Shown here: piece after piece, positions 1-9,900 of the stretch
Position numbering within the stretch: the first letter of the stretch is position 1
Layout: each line of letters begins with the position of its first letter
Assembly: GCA_030042915.1 (NCBI GenBank)
Contig: JASHYS010000287.1
Span: 1-32,098 of the forward strand
DNA from: Acidobacteriaceae bacterium
GTDB taxonomy: Bacteria > Acidobacteriota > Terriglobia > Terriglobales > Acidobacteriaceae
Reading direction: 5' to 3'
Length of the DNA: 32,098 bases
Position numbers and translations under genes: made by a program
The notes under the pieces: model-generated
What the model saw: the letters and a program-made list of their open reading frames with translations, nothing else
Told to the model about the DNA's origin: nothing
Database searches by the model: none

Positions 1-65
1 AGCCTGTTTAAGTTAGTTTGTTCGATGAGTTAGTTATCGACCTGTCGCGATCGGCTGTCGTGTAA

Positions 66-2228
66 CTAATGAAATTGGAACCAGTTTATGTTAGATATGC
101 TGTCTGTAGCTCCGCCTCCGCCAAAAACAACATAAAGGTTATGAATCCCAGATACGGGAGTGACGGAGGCGCTTACAGTTTCCCAGGTCTGCCACCCGCC
201 CGTTACCGGCAGCGTGGCCGTGGCAATTGGGGACCCGCTCATGCTGTCAAGGTAGAAAGAGGCCGACCCACCGTTGCCTGCGCTTGCGGTGCGCACATCC
301 ACAACGCTCACGGAACCCGAAGCGCCGAAATCGACGTCTTTATAGAAGGCATAGCCGCCCGCAGTGAGATAACCGAGGTCGTATTCTCCCGTCGTATCGC
401 CCGTGTTCTCGGTCTGAAGGCCGCTTTCACTGCTGTAACTTGAGCCCTGTATCTGCGCGGTTGCCGATGTCGTAGGCGTCCCGCTCTGCGTGCCAGACCA
501 CGTAAATGTCGCCCCGGCTTGCGCGGGAAGCGTATACGAGAATGAGAGGGTTCCGCCCCATTGCACCTGAAGGAGCTGGCTAGTAGAGGAGTTGTTGTAT
601 GCGATCAACGCTGTCGAACCGTCTGGATTGAGAAATGCTACGCTCGCGATGGCCGGCGTGTTACTGGAATAGATACGTATCGCCCCAGGTAACACATATT
701 TGCTGTACTGCCCGAGCGTGTAGTACTCCACATCGTAAGTGATGGCGCCCGTCTGGCTGTTTACTGTCACGAGCGGCGTGCATGTGTCGCAGCCTCCAAG
801 ACCTGCATCTTGCGTGAGGTTTGGCCCCAGGTTCTCATCAAGCGCCAGGCTCCACTTCACATATGCCTTCCCCGCATTCCGAAGTACGTGAGTGATTTCA
901 AGAAAGTCGGAGGTGAATTGATCTGCAATCCAGGTTCCACCCGAATGCTCGGTCATCCATGTCCCCAACGACGGGAACATGTTCTGGACCGTCTGCTGGG
1001 CTCCGGGTACCCCTGAGTAGCCATGCCACGCTGTACCGGCCACCTGGTTCAATTGTTGTGTGGTGAGGCCCGACAGTACATACTCTGGATAAGACGGTGT
1101 ATCCCAGTTGTGATCGTATACAAGAACCGGCGTCGAAATGTTATTCGATGCGAGAGCCGGGAGCACGTAACCTTGTAGCAAAGCTAGTTGCGTTGAGTCG
1201 CTCATTCCCATGCTGGGATAAGCCGTTGTAATATTCAGGGGTTCGTTTTGCAGCGCGATATAGTCGACCTTAATTCCTGCTGCCGCATATGCCTGGATAT
1301 ATTTAACAAAGTAATTAGCGAAGGCGGTTTCATTCGCGCTGCTCATGAGCAACGTTCCCCCCAGCATCGAAACCGGATTCATCGAACTTGGGTCCTTCAT
1401 CCAACCCGGAGGGCTCCAAGGCGTCGCCAATAGCTTCATCTGCGGGTTGAGCGACTCAGCCTGCTGAATGATGGGAATGATGTCTGTTTGATCGTGAGCA
1501 ATCGAGAAATCTGAGAGCGTCAGGTCAGTGTCGCCTACAGGCTGATCGTCGAACGAATAGACGGAGCGCGCAATATCTGTCGCACCCATCGGGTTGCGCA
1601 TGAAGCTGAGGCCGATTCCAGAGCCGTTGCGTGTAAACAGATTGCTCATCGCGCTGGTGAGTTGGCTCTTTTCAGCCACCTCGTTCAACAAATAGGCCGC
1701 CGAATCGGTGAACGCTGCGCCAAAGCCATCGACGGTTTGGTACTGCTGTCCTGCATCGACGGTGATGGTACTGCTCCCGGCATCGAGCGTATCGGTGATG
1801 AATGTGGTGCTGGGTTGGGACGCCATCAGAAGGTTCTGGCTGTTCGTGCTCTCAACCACCGATACCACTGGCCCCGATCCTTGAAGCGTATAGGTACCCG
1901 AAGCCACGGCGCTATTCGAGTATCCAGACGCGACAGCAATTGCCTGTACTGTCGTAGTCGACGAAATAGGGATCACGCCGGAGTAGAGCGTCGATGCGGT
2001 GGTGGGAGTGGTGCCGTCGGTTGTGTAATAGATTGAAGCTCCCGAAGTGGAATCGGTCAGCGTTACGTTTTGCGCCGAGTTGTACGTCCCGGGAGTGGGA
2101 CCTAAAACCGGCGTAGCCGCGGTTGGTGTAATTACGGTGCCACCGCCTCCGGCGCCGCTTCCCCCGCCGCAGCTGGCCATGCACAGCAATATCCACGAGA
2201 GAGCGGCAGCTGCCAAACTCCTGCTCAT
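66..2228 (-). CDS. GH30-family glycoside hydrolase lipoprotein with CHB_HEX_C and CBM6-like domains
   Basis: Secreted beta-glycosidase of family GH30 (glucosylceramidase / beta-1,6-glucanase / xylanase group), probably anchored to a membrane by lipid. Residue numbers count from the most upstream ATG (2312). A signal segment ends in lipobox MASC with Cys48, followed by a Gly-rich tether. A chitobiase C-terminal-like beta domain lies at about 68-143 (IYYTTDGTTPT). A GH30 TIM barrel plus beta side domain spans about 160-605, with the acid/base in LQNEP (Glu357) and the nucleophile in MTEHSGG (Glu455). A CBM6-like module is at about 620-748. I prefer the ATG at 2228 (Met29): it gives a compact lipoprotein signal, has GGGAGG about 14 nt upstream, and leaves a palindrome and a promoter candidate outside the gene. 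ATGs at 2282 and 2312 remain possible. Exact substrate cannot be read from the sequence. It lies downstream of, and on the same strand as, the MFS gene, but 348 bp away. Confidence 0.88.
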   Translation of the reverse strand: MSRSLAAAALSWILLCMASCGGGSGAGGGGTVITPTAATPVLGPTPGTYNSAQNVTLTDSTSGASIYYTTDGTTPTTASTLYSGVIPISSTTTVQAIAVASGYSNSAVASGTYTLQGSGPVVSVVESTNSQNLLMASQPSTTFITDTLDAGSSTITVDAGQQYQTVDGFGAAFTDSAAYLLNEVAEKSQLTSAMSNLFTRNGSGIGLSFMRNPMGATDIARSVYSFDDQPVGDTDLTLSDFSIAHDQTDIIPIIQQAESLNPQMKLLATPWSPPGWMKDPSSMNPVSMLGGTLLMSSANETAFANYFVKYIQAYAAAGIKVDYIALQNEPLNITTAYPSMGMSDSTQLALLQGYVLPALASNNISTPVLVYDHNWDTPSYPEYVLSGLTTQQLNQVAGTAWHGYSGVPGAQQTVQNMFPSLGTWMTEHSGGTWIADQFTSDFLEITHVLRNAGKAYVKWSLALDENLGPNLTQDAGLGGCDTCTPLVTVNSQTGAITYDVEYYTLGQYSKYVLPGAIRIYSSNTPAIASVAFLNPDGSTALIAYNNSSTSQLLQVQWGGTLSFSYTLPAQAGATFTWSGTQSGTPTTSATAQIQGSSYSSESGLQTENTGDTTGEYDLGYLTAGGYAFYKDVDFGASGSVSVVDVRTASAGNGGSASFYLDSMSGSPIATATLPVTGGWQTWETVSASVTPVSGIHNLYVVFGGGGATDSISNINWFQFH

Positions 2229-2285
2229 CGCCGCCCAGCGGTCCTCCCGCGTACGCCGCCGTCTCGCGCGCTTATTGCGCATCAC

Positions 2286-2297
2286 ACAAACGTTTGT
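2286..2297. promoter_or_regulatory. perfect palindrome ACAAACGTTTGT, candidate LacI/GalR-family operator
   Basis: A perfect 12-bp palindrome with a central CG and an AAACGTTT core, the arrangement typical of LacI/GalR-family operators (PurR and CcpA boxes share this core). It lies about 58 bp upstream of the preferred GH30 start and downstream of the candidate minus-strand promoter, where repressor binding could block transcription. No LacI-family gene is present in the window, so the regulator would be encoded elsewhere. Confidence 0.45.
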
Positions 2298-2337
2298 CTC
2301 ATAGATCATCATTGTGCCACTTTGCTTTGCACTAAAG

Positions 2338-2367
2338 ATTAAGCTCTTTCGAAGGGACGGCTGTCAA
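2338..2367 (-). promoter_or_regulatory. candidate sigma70 promoter for GH30 gene
   Basis: Read on the minus strand: a perfect -35 TTGACA (2362-2367), an 18-nt spacer, then CTTAAT (2338-2343) as a 4/6 match to the -10 consensus. The expected start site near 2331 would place the LacI-type palindrome about 35-45 nt downstream. Confidence 0.4.
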
Positions 2368-2481
2368 GGGATCGTGTACGTGATTTTAAGTGATTTATTG
2401 GTAATAACTTATATCAGAATTTGATGGGATTCTCAAGAAGCGGCTCCCATGGCGCGCACCGGCAAGTTTCTTCCATCGGGC

Positions 2482-2510
2482 CCGTCAAGACATTCGATTT
2501 TTCTTGACGG
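2482..2510 (-). terminator. inverted repeat downstream of MFS gene, candidate terminator
   Basis: Perfect 9-bp arms CCGTCAAGA and TCTTGACGG flank an 11-nt loop, about 67 bp past the MFS stop codon. No T-run follows in the direction of MFS transcription, so a canonical intrinsic terminator is not certain. It could be a processing or regulatory stem-loop. Confidence 0.35.
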
Positions 2511-2576
2511 CGATTCGATATCGTTGCCGTTGGGCGCGCTCGGCGCTTTCGTCCAGAATTTGCTACGTAGTCCACC

Positions 2577-3785
2577 TCAAGGGCGCGAAAGCGAGATTGA
2601 GCCGTCCGCAGCCGCCCACCTGAATCCCAACCAGCGCAGCAGAATCATTACTGCAGCGGCGCCGCAGGGCGCAATCAGCCCGTAGCGCAGTGAACCAAAG
2701 TGCGCCGAGAGTAATCCCGTGAGCCAGGGCAGGAGGGCTGAACCCGTCCCAACTACGGCAAAGATCCAGCCGCGCGCTGTCCGCTCAAGCAGGTAAGACA
2801 GCAAGAGCGGATAGATGGGACCGAGACACAAACCGGAGATCCCCGACGCCAGAAGAATGACGGTTGAACTACGAGCGCCGATGAGGAGCGCCACCGCAGC
2901 CGCAAGACCCCAGAGTGCGCTGTGCAGTGCCGCGTATCGCCCGACCTTCGCCAAAATGCGCGTGGAGAACGCCAGCCGGCTCAGCACCATGCCAATCCAG
3001 AAAACCGATGTGGCTAAAGCCGCACGCGCCATGCCGTGAGGAGCGGCGCGATGCGAGTAGGTGGTCAACCAGCCGCTGAGTGAGGCTTCAACGCCAACGG
3101 AGCAGACGGCAAGGATCAGCAATGGCAGCAAGTACGCCGGGAAGGTGCCACGCGAAGGCTGCGGCGCGTCTCCCTGCGCGAGCGGTCGATCCCGCGCCTC
3201 GCACAACCACACCCATGCGAGAAGCGCGACAAATGATCCAAATAGGACAAGAAAGAGCAGGCGCAGCCTCGAGGCTGCCAGGAATGGCAGTATAAGCATG
3301 GGCGCTGCTGCCGCTCCCACCGACCATGCAAAATTCAGCGCTTCCAGTTTGGCTGCCCGGTCGTTGCTCCAGCGGTCTGAAAACAAGAGACTGGTCGCAG
3401 TCATCGTCATGCCCAGCCCCAGCCCGAAGCAGAAAAAGACCGCGAATGCCGAGTGATGGCCTGTAAACATCAGCGCGCAGCTGCTCACCGCCAGCAGTCC
3501 GTAGCCTCGCATCAGCGAGAACACACGGCCGGTGCCGGTGAACACGGCTCCCAGCGCCGAACCCGAGAACTGGAGAAAGAAAAGAAATCCTGCCGCATCG
3601 TCGCGCAGGCCCCAGCTCTGCGCCAGCGACGGAAGCAGAACACCCAGCATGACCGTCCCGACTCCCGTCAGGCTGAAGCCGGTGCCCAACACCAGGCCCG
3701 ATATCGTCCGTCCAGCCGCACTTCCTCCACAAAATCCTCCTCGGGGCGGTGACGCTATAACCGAAACCATCTCTGGTTTTGTCAT
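2577..3785 (-). CDS. major facilitator superfamily transporter (sugar permease-like)
   Basis: Integral inner-membrane MFS protein of about 402 residues, of normal length for the superfamily, with roughly 12 hydrophobic segments. The first begins at TISGLVLGTGFSLTGVGTVM and the last lies in the Gly/Leu-rich C-terminus. The layout resembles the fucose-permease-like (FHS) MFS branch found in many acidobacteria. An upstream in-frame extension to 3962 would overlap the synthase gene and is Arg-rich and non-hydrophobic, so the ATG at 3785 (MTKPEM) is preferred. Its Shine-Dalgarno sequence is weak (AAGAGAAGG about 19 nt upstream), so ATG 3770 (MVSV) is an alternative. It follows the megasynthase gene by 157 bp on the same strand and could be co-transcribed and export the product. 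However, its family resemblance is to sugar importers, so cargo and direction are open. Confidence 0.8.
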   Translation of the reverse strand: MTKPEMVSVIASPPRGGFCGGSAAGRTISGLVLGTGFSLTGVGTVMLGVLLPSLAQSWGLRDDAAGFLFFLQFSGSALGAVFTGTGRVFSLMRGYGLLAVSSCALMFTGHHSAFAVFFCFGLGLGMTMTATSLLFSDRWSNDRAAKLEALNFAWSVGAAAAPMLILPFLAASRLRLLFLVLFGSFVALLAWVWLCEARDRPLAQGDAPQPSRGTFPAYLLPLLILAVCSVGVEASLSGWLTTYSHRAAPHGMARAALATSVFWIGMVLSRLAFSTRILAKVGRYAALHSALWGLAAAVALLIGARSSTVILLASGISGLCLGPIYPLLLSYLLERTARGWIFAVVGTGSALLPWLTGLLSAHFGSLRYGLIAPCGAAAVMILLRWLGFRWAAADGSISLSRP

Positions 3786-3942
3786 AATCGCCGCACAATT
3801 ATAACCTTCTCTTCGGTATGCGCGGACTGGCTCATTGAGGGCGATGCTTGCGCCCGCCTCTGACCGCTTTTTTCTTGCTGGACGGGCTGGGCGCAGTGCA
3901 ATCGATACCGCTCTCGATGGGAATCCAGACCTCGCGAATCGA

Positions 3943-6900
3943 TCAATCTCGTGCGGCCACACTCACGGTTGCCGCAAACGGATCGGGGAGCAGCCTGGTG
4001 TTGATTTTGCCGTTGTCCGTCAATGGCAACTTCTCCAGTGGCACAAACCAGCTCGGCACCATGTACTCCGGCAGCGATTGGCGCAGACCGTCACGTAGTT
4101 CCTGCACGGTGGGCCCGTCAGTTCCAGTTGCAGTGTAGAAAGCCACCAGGTGGGCATCGCCCGGTTCTCTTTCCCGCACAACGACCACGCACTGCTGAAT
4201 TCCGGGTAGCCGCGTAAGCGCCAGCTGCACTTCGCCCAGTTCGATGCGAAATCCACGCACCTTCACCTGAAAATCGTTACGTCCGATGTACTCAATGCGG
4301 CCGTCACGCCTGAGCCGCACGATGTCGCCGGTTTTGTACATCTGTCCGCGCCCTGTAAACCGGTTAGCTACAAAGCGTTCGCGCGTCAAATCATCTCGGC
4401 CCAGGTAACCGCGCGCCACGCCTTCTCCCGCCAGCCAGAGTTCGCCCAGGCAACCTCGCGGCACCCAATTGCGATTTTGGTCCAGCACATAAGCCTGAGT
4501 ATTGCCGATAGGCTTGCCGATTGTTATCTCGTCCCCGGTCACGCGGTCGATGGTCGACCAGATCGTGGTTTCGGTTGGCCCGTACATGTTCCATAAAGCG
4601 CCCACGCGCGGCATCAACATGGCCGCCAAGTCGCGCGGCAAAGCCTCGCCGCCGCAGAGCGCAGTCAAATTACTGTCACCCTCCCAGCCCGCGGACAACA
4701 AAACTCTCCACGTTGAAGGCGTAGCTTGCAGGAACGTGATCCCGGCTTCACGCAAAGTATGCGCCAGGGCTCTGCCGTCAACCACGATGGCACGATCCGC
4801 AATCACCGTCGTGGCGCCTACCAGCAGAGGAAGCCATAACTCCAGGCCGGCGATGTCAAACGAAAGCGTGGTGACTGCCAGCAGCCGGTCATGTTCTGCA
4901 ATGCCCGGCTGCTGCGTGCGCATGGTTGTCAGGAAATTCACCAGCGCGGAATGTGGAATCTGCACTCCTTTTGGTTTCCCGGTCGAGCCCGATGTGTAGA
5001 TCACGTAGGCAAGGTCGCTGGGCAGGCGGTGTGGCGCAGTCAGCTTTCCATTACCACCAGGTCCCTCCAGATCGCCGACATCGATCGCTCTCACGGTCCG
5101 CTTCGGATTCCATCCGATTTCGCCCTGCGTCAGCAGCACGCGCATGCCGGAGTGCTCGATCATATAGTCCAGGCGCTCCATTGGATACGCCGGGTCCATC
5201 GGTACGTAGGCCGCTCCAGCGCGCCAAACCCCCAACAGCACAGCCACCATATCGGCCGAACGCTCCATCATCACGCCGGCCAACCGCAACGGCCCCAGGT
5301 CTTCGCGCAGCAGCGCCGCCGCAACTTCACCAGAGCGCCGCCATAATTGTTCGTAGGTCAGACGCTCCGATCCCCACTCCACGGCTATTTTGTCCGGTCT
5401 TTCCCGCACGGTGCGTTCGATGAGTTGATCGGTGCACAGACCGCGCTCGAACTCCATCGCAGTCGAGTTCAGGCTTGCATCCATCTCGCTGATTTGTGCT
5501 TGCGGTACCACGGGCAGAGTGCCAACAGGACTGTGCGGCTGCGCTGCGATCGATGCCATCAGTTGTTCAAACTGCTTCAGCCGAAAATGCATCTCGAGCG
5601 GATCGAAGAGCGACTGGTTGTATGCCCATTCCAAGATCAGCTCGTTGTTCTCCACCACGCAATTCACCGCGATCTCGAACGTCTCTGCGCTCCGCAGATT
5701 AAAGAAATGACGCGCCTTGAGGCCCTTAAAAGTCAGCGCGCCTTCATCCATCCCGGGATCGTAACTGAATGTCACCTGGACAAGTGGCGCTCTGCTTTTT
5801 TCCACTTCGAAGTCGATCGCCTGCAAAACTTCGGGAAGCGTAATCCACTGGTGTTCATACCCAGCCAGGAAGCGTTCCATTGTCCGCTTCGCAAAGGTAA
5901 CGAATGTATCTTCTTCCCTGATTTCAAAGCGAATCGGCAAGATGCGCGAATCATGGCCCAGCAACTCGCTCTTGCCGTTGGCGATCTGCCCCGAGGAAGG
6001 CACGCCGATGACGAAATCATTTTGTCCCGCGATGCGCCCGATGTAAAGCGCGAAAGCGGAGAGCAGTGTGACGAACTGGCTGAGGCCGTTCTTGGCCCCT
6101 GCTGCTTTCAGTCCATCGTAGGCTTGCTGGTTTACGTAGAAGTCCTCGCGCAGCGACTCATAATTGCGAAGCAGCGGGCGCTTGTCGTCGAGCGGCAACT
6201 CCAGCTTAGGCGCTCCGCCAGCAAAGACCTGCCGCCAATAGGAGCGAACCTTCTCTGTCATGTCACGCTCGCGCCCGGCTGCAAGGCGCGCGTACTCGAC
6301 ATACGAAGCCGAAGCCGGCAATTCCGTGACCACGCGCCCTTGCGCCAGATCCGAATACAGGCGCGGCAGCTCGGCCAGAATGATCTTCAATGACCATCCA
6401 TCGACAATGGCATGATGGCAGTTGAACACCAGCACATGGTCGCGTTCGCCGCGCGCCACCAGAAACGCTCGAAACAGAGGCCCTTCCAGCAGATCGAAAA
6501 CGTGCTCGACTTCCTTCGCCATCAGTTCGTCAAGTGCCGTCTCCTGCGCGGTCGCCGCTAGATTCCGCAGATCGATGAGTGGCAGTTCAAATGCGATGCG
6601 CTCGCGCACCAGGAATTCGGTTCCGTCCGCGGAAAATCGCCCGCGCAATGCCTCGTGCCTGTCGAGCAGGTTCAAAAGGGCCGAGTAGAGCGCGTCGCGA
6701 TCAAGCTCGCCCTCGAGGAAGATCGAGATCGACTGATTGAAGGCGCGCGACGCGGGCCGGCAGTCGAGAGAAGCGTGGAAGATCTCCTGCATCGCCCTGG
6801 TGCTGGGAATGGCGGTTTCGTCGCCGAAATCCCCCACCACAGGCTGCGCTTGTTTTGCGCGAAGTAACGGCTTGCCGCTGGGCTCTTTTTCTTTCGCGCC

Positions 6901-9900
6901 CTGGGCCCCGCCGTCAGGCAACGCAAGGGTCGGCTCGGGCTCTGCCGGCTTGGCCGCGGCTTCCGGCGCACGATTCCGAAGCTTTTTGGAGTCTGCCTGG
7001 GCGAGGACGAACTCGCTCAGTCGCTTGAGTGTGTTCACTTTAAACATCAGATCGGACAGTGAAGCCGCAACGCCGTAACGCTCGGCGAGTTGCGTCGCGA
7101 TCCGCATCATCAGCAGGGAATCGAAGCCGAGTTCGAGGAACGTGGCGTCGAGCTGGTCAATATTGAGGCCCGAACATTCGGCCAGAAGCCTGGCTAACTC
7201 GGCTGTCAGCGGGTCTTCGCCGTTCAATTCCGTTCTTTCCAGAGCCGACATCCCTGAAGTTTTTGGCTCAGGCGCCGTTTCCGGCTCGCTTTCCCTCACG
7301 GAACGCAGCTGTGCCTGCCTGCCCTCAGAGAAGCGATAGTCCTTGCGCTCGAAGGGGTACGTCGAAGCCAGCGGCGCCTTCCGTCCACCGGACCAGATCT
7401 TCTGCCACTCCAGTTCCACCCCAGCGCACCACAACTTCGCCAGCGCCACGCCCACGCCGCCGATTTCGGCCTGCGCTTCAGGACTGTCTGCCAGCATCGC
7501 AATCGCGACACGTTCTCCCTTGGTTGCGCTGGCAAAGTGCTGCACCGCCAGGCTGGTCAGCGTGGTGCGCGGACCGGCCTCAAGCAAGACGTTCGCGCCC
7601 AATTCCAGAGCGCGGAAAAGCGCCGGGCTGAACTTCACCGTGTTGCGCAGATGCCCGGCCCAATAATGCGGGTCCGTTGCCTGAGCCGCAGTGAGCAGCT
7701 CGCCCGACGCAGTGGATACAATTTTCCGTTCCGGCGCGCGCAGGGTCACACTCTGCGCAAACTCGAGAAACGGCGCGACCACCGTCTCCATCATCGCCGA
7801 ATGGAACGCATGCGACGTGTGTAACGGCCGGCAGGCGATTCCTGCGGTCTCGAGCTTCTGCTCTACGCGCGCTATCTGCTCGTTGCTGCCCGACAGGACA
7901 CAATGGATGGGGCTGTTCAGCGAGGCAATATCCACCGGCTCTGCCGCCGTGGCAAGCACCGCTTCCAGCTCGCCGCGCACCGCCAGCATGCGGCCGCGCG
8001 GCAGGCCGGCCATCAGTCGTCCGCGCGTCGCGATCAGCCGCAGTGCGTCTTCAAGCGAAAATACGTTGGCCAGGTGCGCCGCCACAAACTCGCCCACGCT
8101 GTGGCCGATCATCCACTCCGGCTCAATACCCCAATCCACCAGCATCCGACCCAGCGACACTTCAATGGCAAACAGTGCCGGCTGGGTGTAGCGTGTGTCT
8201 TCCAGCGTCTCCCGGTTCGCCGGGTCAAAGATAAACGACTTGAAGTCCATCCCCATCTGCTCGCTCAGGACCTGGCAGCAGCGCTCAAACGTGGCTCGAA
8301 ACTCCGGCAGTTGCTCGTACAGGCTCTTGCCCATCTCGATGTACTGCGAACCTTGCCCTGGAAACATGAATGCAACCCGCGGTTCTTCGCATGCCTGCTG
8401 TGAGGGCTGCACAAGCAAGTCTTCAGCTTCGAGTTGCGTCAGGCGTACGCGCGCGCCGCGATGCCGGAATCGCGCCCGCCCGTACTGCAGCGTGTGCGCA
8501 ATATCGCGCGGCCAGTAACGCTCCGCGGTCAATCCCGCAACCAGACGGTCGCGCTGTGCAAGGGATTTGGCCGACACCGGCCAGATTTCGAAAGGGCGCT
8601 CGACTCCGCGCTCGGCTTCTTCAAGCGCAGGCGCCTCTTCAAGCACCACGTGCGAATTGGTGCCGCCGATGCCGAACGAGCTCAGGCCCGCCCGCCGCCG
8701 CCCCTTGCTGCGCGGCCAGTCCAGCTTGCTTCCTACCACATAGAACGGTGAGCTTTCCAAATCAAGCGCAGGGTTCGGGCTCGTGAAATGCACCGTCGCG
8801 GGAATCACCCCGTGCCGCAACGCCAGCGCGGTTTTGATGAGGCCGGCCACGCCTGCGGCAGCTGTGGTGTGGCCGATATTGCTCTTTACCGATCCGATTC
8901 CGCAATACTGCAGCTTCTCCGGCTCCTTCCGCGATGCAAAGGCCAGGCGCAATCCCTGCACTTCCACCGGGTCGCCCACCGGCGTCGCCGTCCCATGCGC
9001 TTCCACATACTGGATGGTCCCTGCGTCGATGGCCGCATCGGCCAGGGCGTCGCGGATGCAATTTGCCTGCCCAGTCACGCTGGGGGCGGAAAACGATGCC
9101 TTTTCTCCGCCATCGCTGTTGATGGCTCCGCCCTTGATCACCGCAAAGATGGTGTTGCGATCGCGGATCGCATCCTCGATGCGCTTGAGCACCACCATCC
9201 CTGAGCCGTCAGTGAAATTCGTTCCCTGCGCTGCGCGATCGAACGGCCGGCTATGGCCGTCGGAGCTGAAGACCCCTCCCTTCTGGTAGTGATAGCCCTC
9301 CGGCGTCGGGAAATGGACCGAGGCTCCCCCGGCCAGCGCCAGGTCACACTCGCCATAACGCAGGCTCTTGCACGCCATGATGACGGCGACCAGCGAGGTG
9401 GAGCACGCCGTGTGCACACTCACCGCGGGGCCTTTCAGGTTGAGTTTGTGCGCAATGCGCATGGCAACATAATCTTTCTCGTTGCCCGTCATCACGGCAA
9501 AGCGACCGGCGCGCCGTTCAGCCTCAGGAAATACCACAATTTCAGAGCGGTAGTAGCTGTTGTCCTCGGTGCCCGCGTAAACCGCCGTGCGCTCCGGCAG
9601 CCTGCCCACTGCTTCTCCCGCGTGTTCCAGTGCCTGCCAGGCCGTCTCCAGCAGAACCCGCTGCTGCGGGTCGGTTAGCTTGGCCTCCATCGGGTTCATC
9701 CCGAAGAACTCCGCGTCCATTCCATACGGCTGGTCGATGAGTCCCGCGGCGCGCACGTAGCGCGGATCATCCCGCAGCTCGGGTGGAACCGCGGGGCTCA
9801 GCTGATCGCCGCTCAAGATCGTGATGGTGTCGCGGCCGTCGAGCAGGTTCGCCCAGAATTCATCAATATTCCTCGCGCCCGGAAAGCGGCACGCCATGCC

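Larger units (their letters stand above)
2229..2576. other. intergenic region between GH30 and MFS genes
   Basis: This stretch has no convincing gene. A plus-strand reading frame from 2449 runs antisense into the MFS gene and looks like a shadow. The region holds a 9-bp hairpin behind the MFS stop (2482-2510), a sigma70-like promoter on the minus strand (2338-2367) and a 12-bp perfect palindrome (2286-2297). Together these suggest that GH30 is transcribed independently of the upstream MFS/synthase genes. Confidence 0.55.

Noticed and set aside
1..65. Terminator after the GH30 gene
   Set aside because: The GC-rich segment around 38-60 does not form a convincing long stem and lacks a T-run.
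3786..3942. Remnant carrier domain after the terminal A domain
   Set aside because: I read all three minus-strand frames and found no LGG-S motif or carrier-like helix pattern.
3786..3962. MFS gene starting at 3962, overlapping the synthase
   Set aside because: The added 59 residues are Arg/Ala-rich and not membrane-like; the transporter fold begins after ATG 3785.
5347..6393. 348-codon plus-strand open frame inside the leftward synthase
   Set aside because: It lies wholly antisense to the C and A domains, which carry clear motifs, and has no domain or ribosome site. High GC makes such shadows common.
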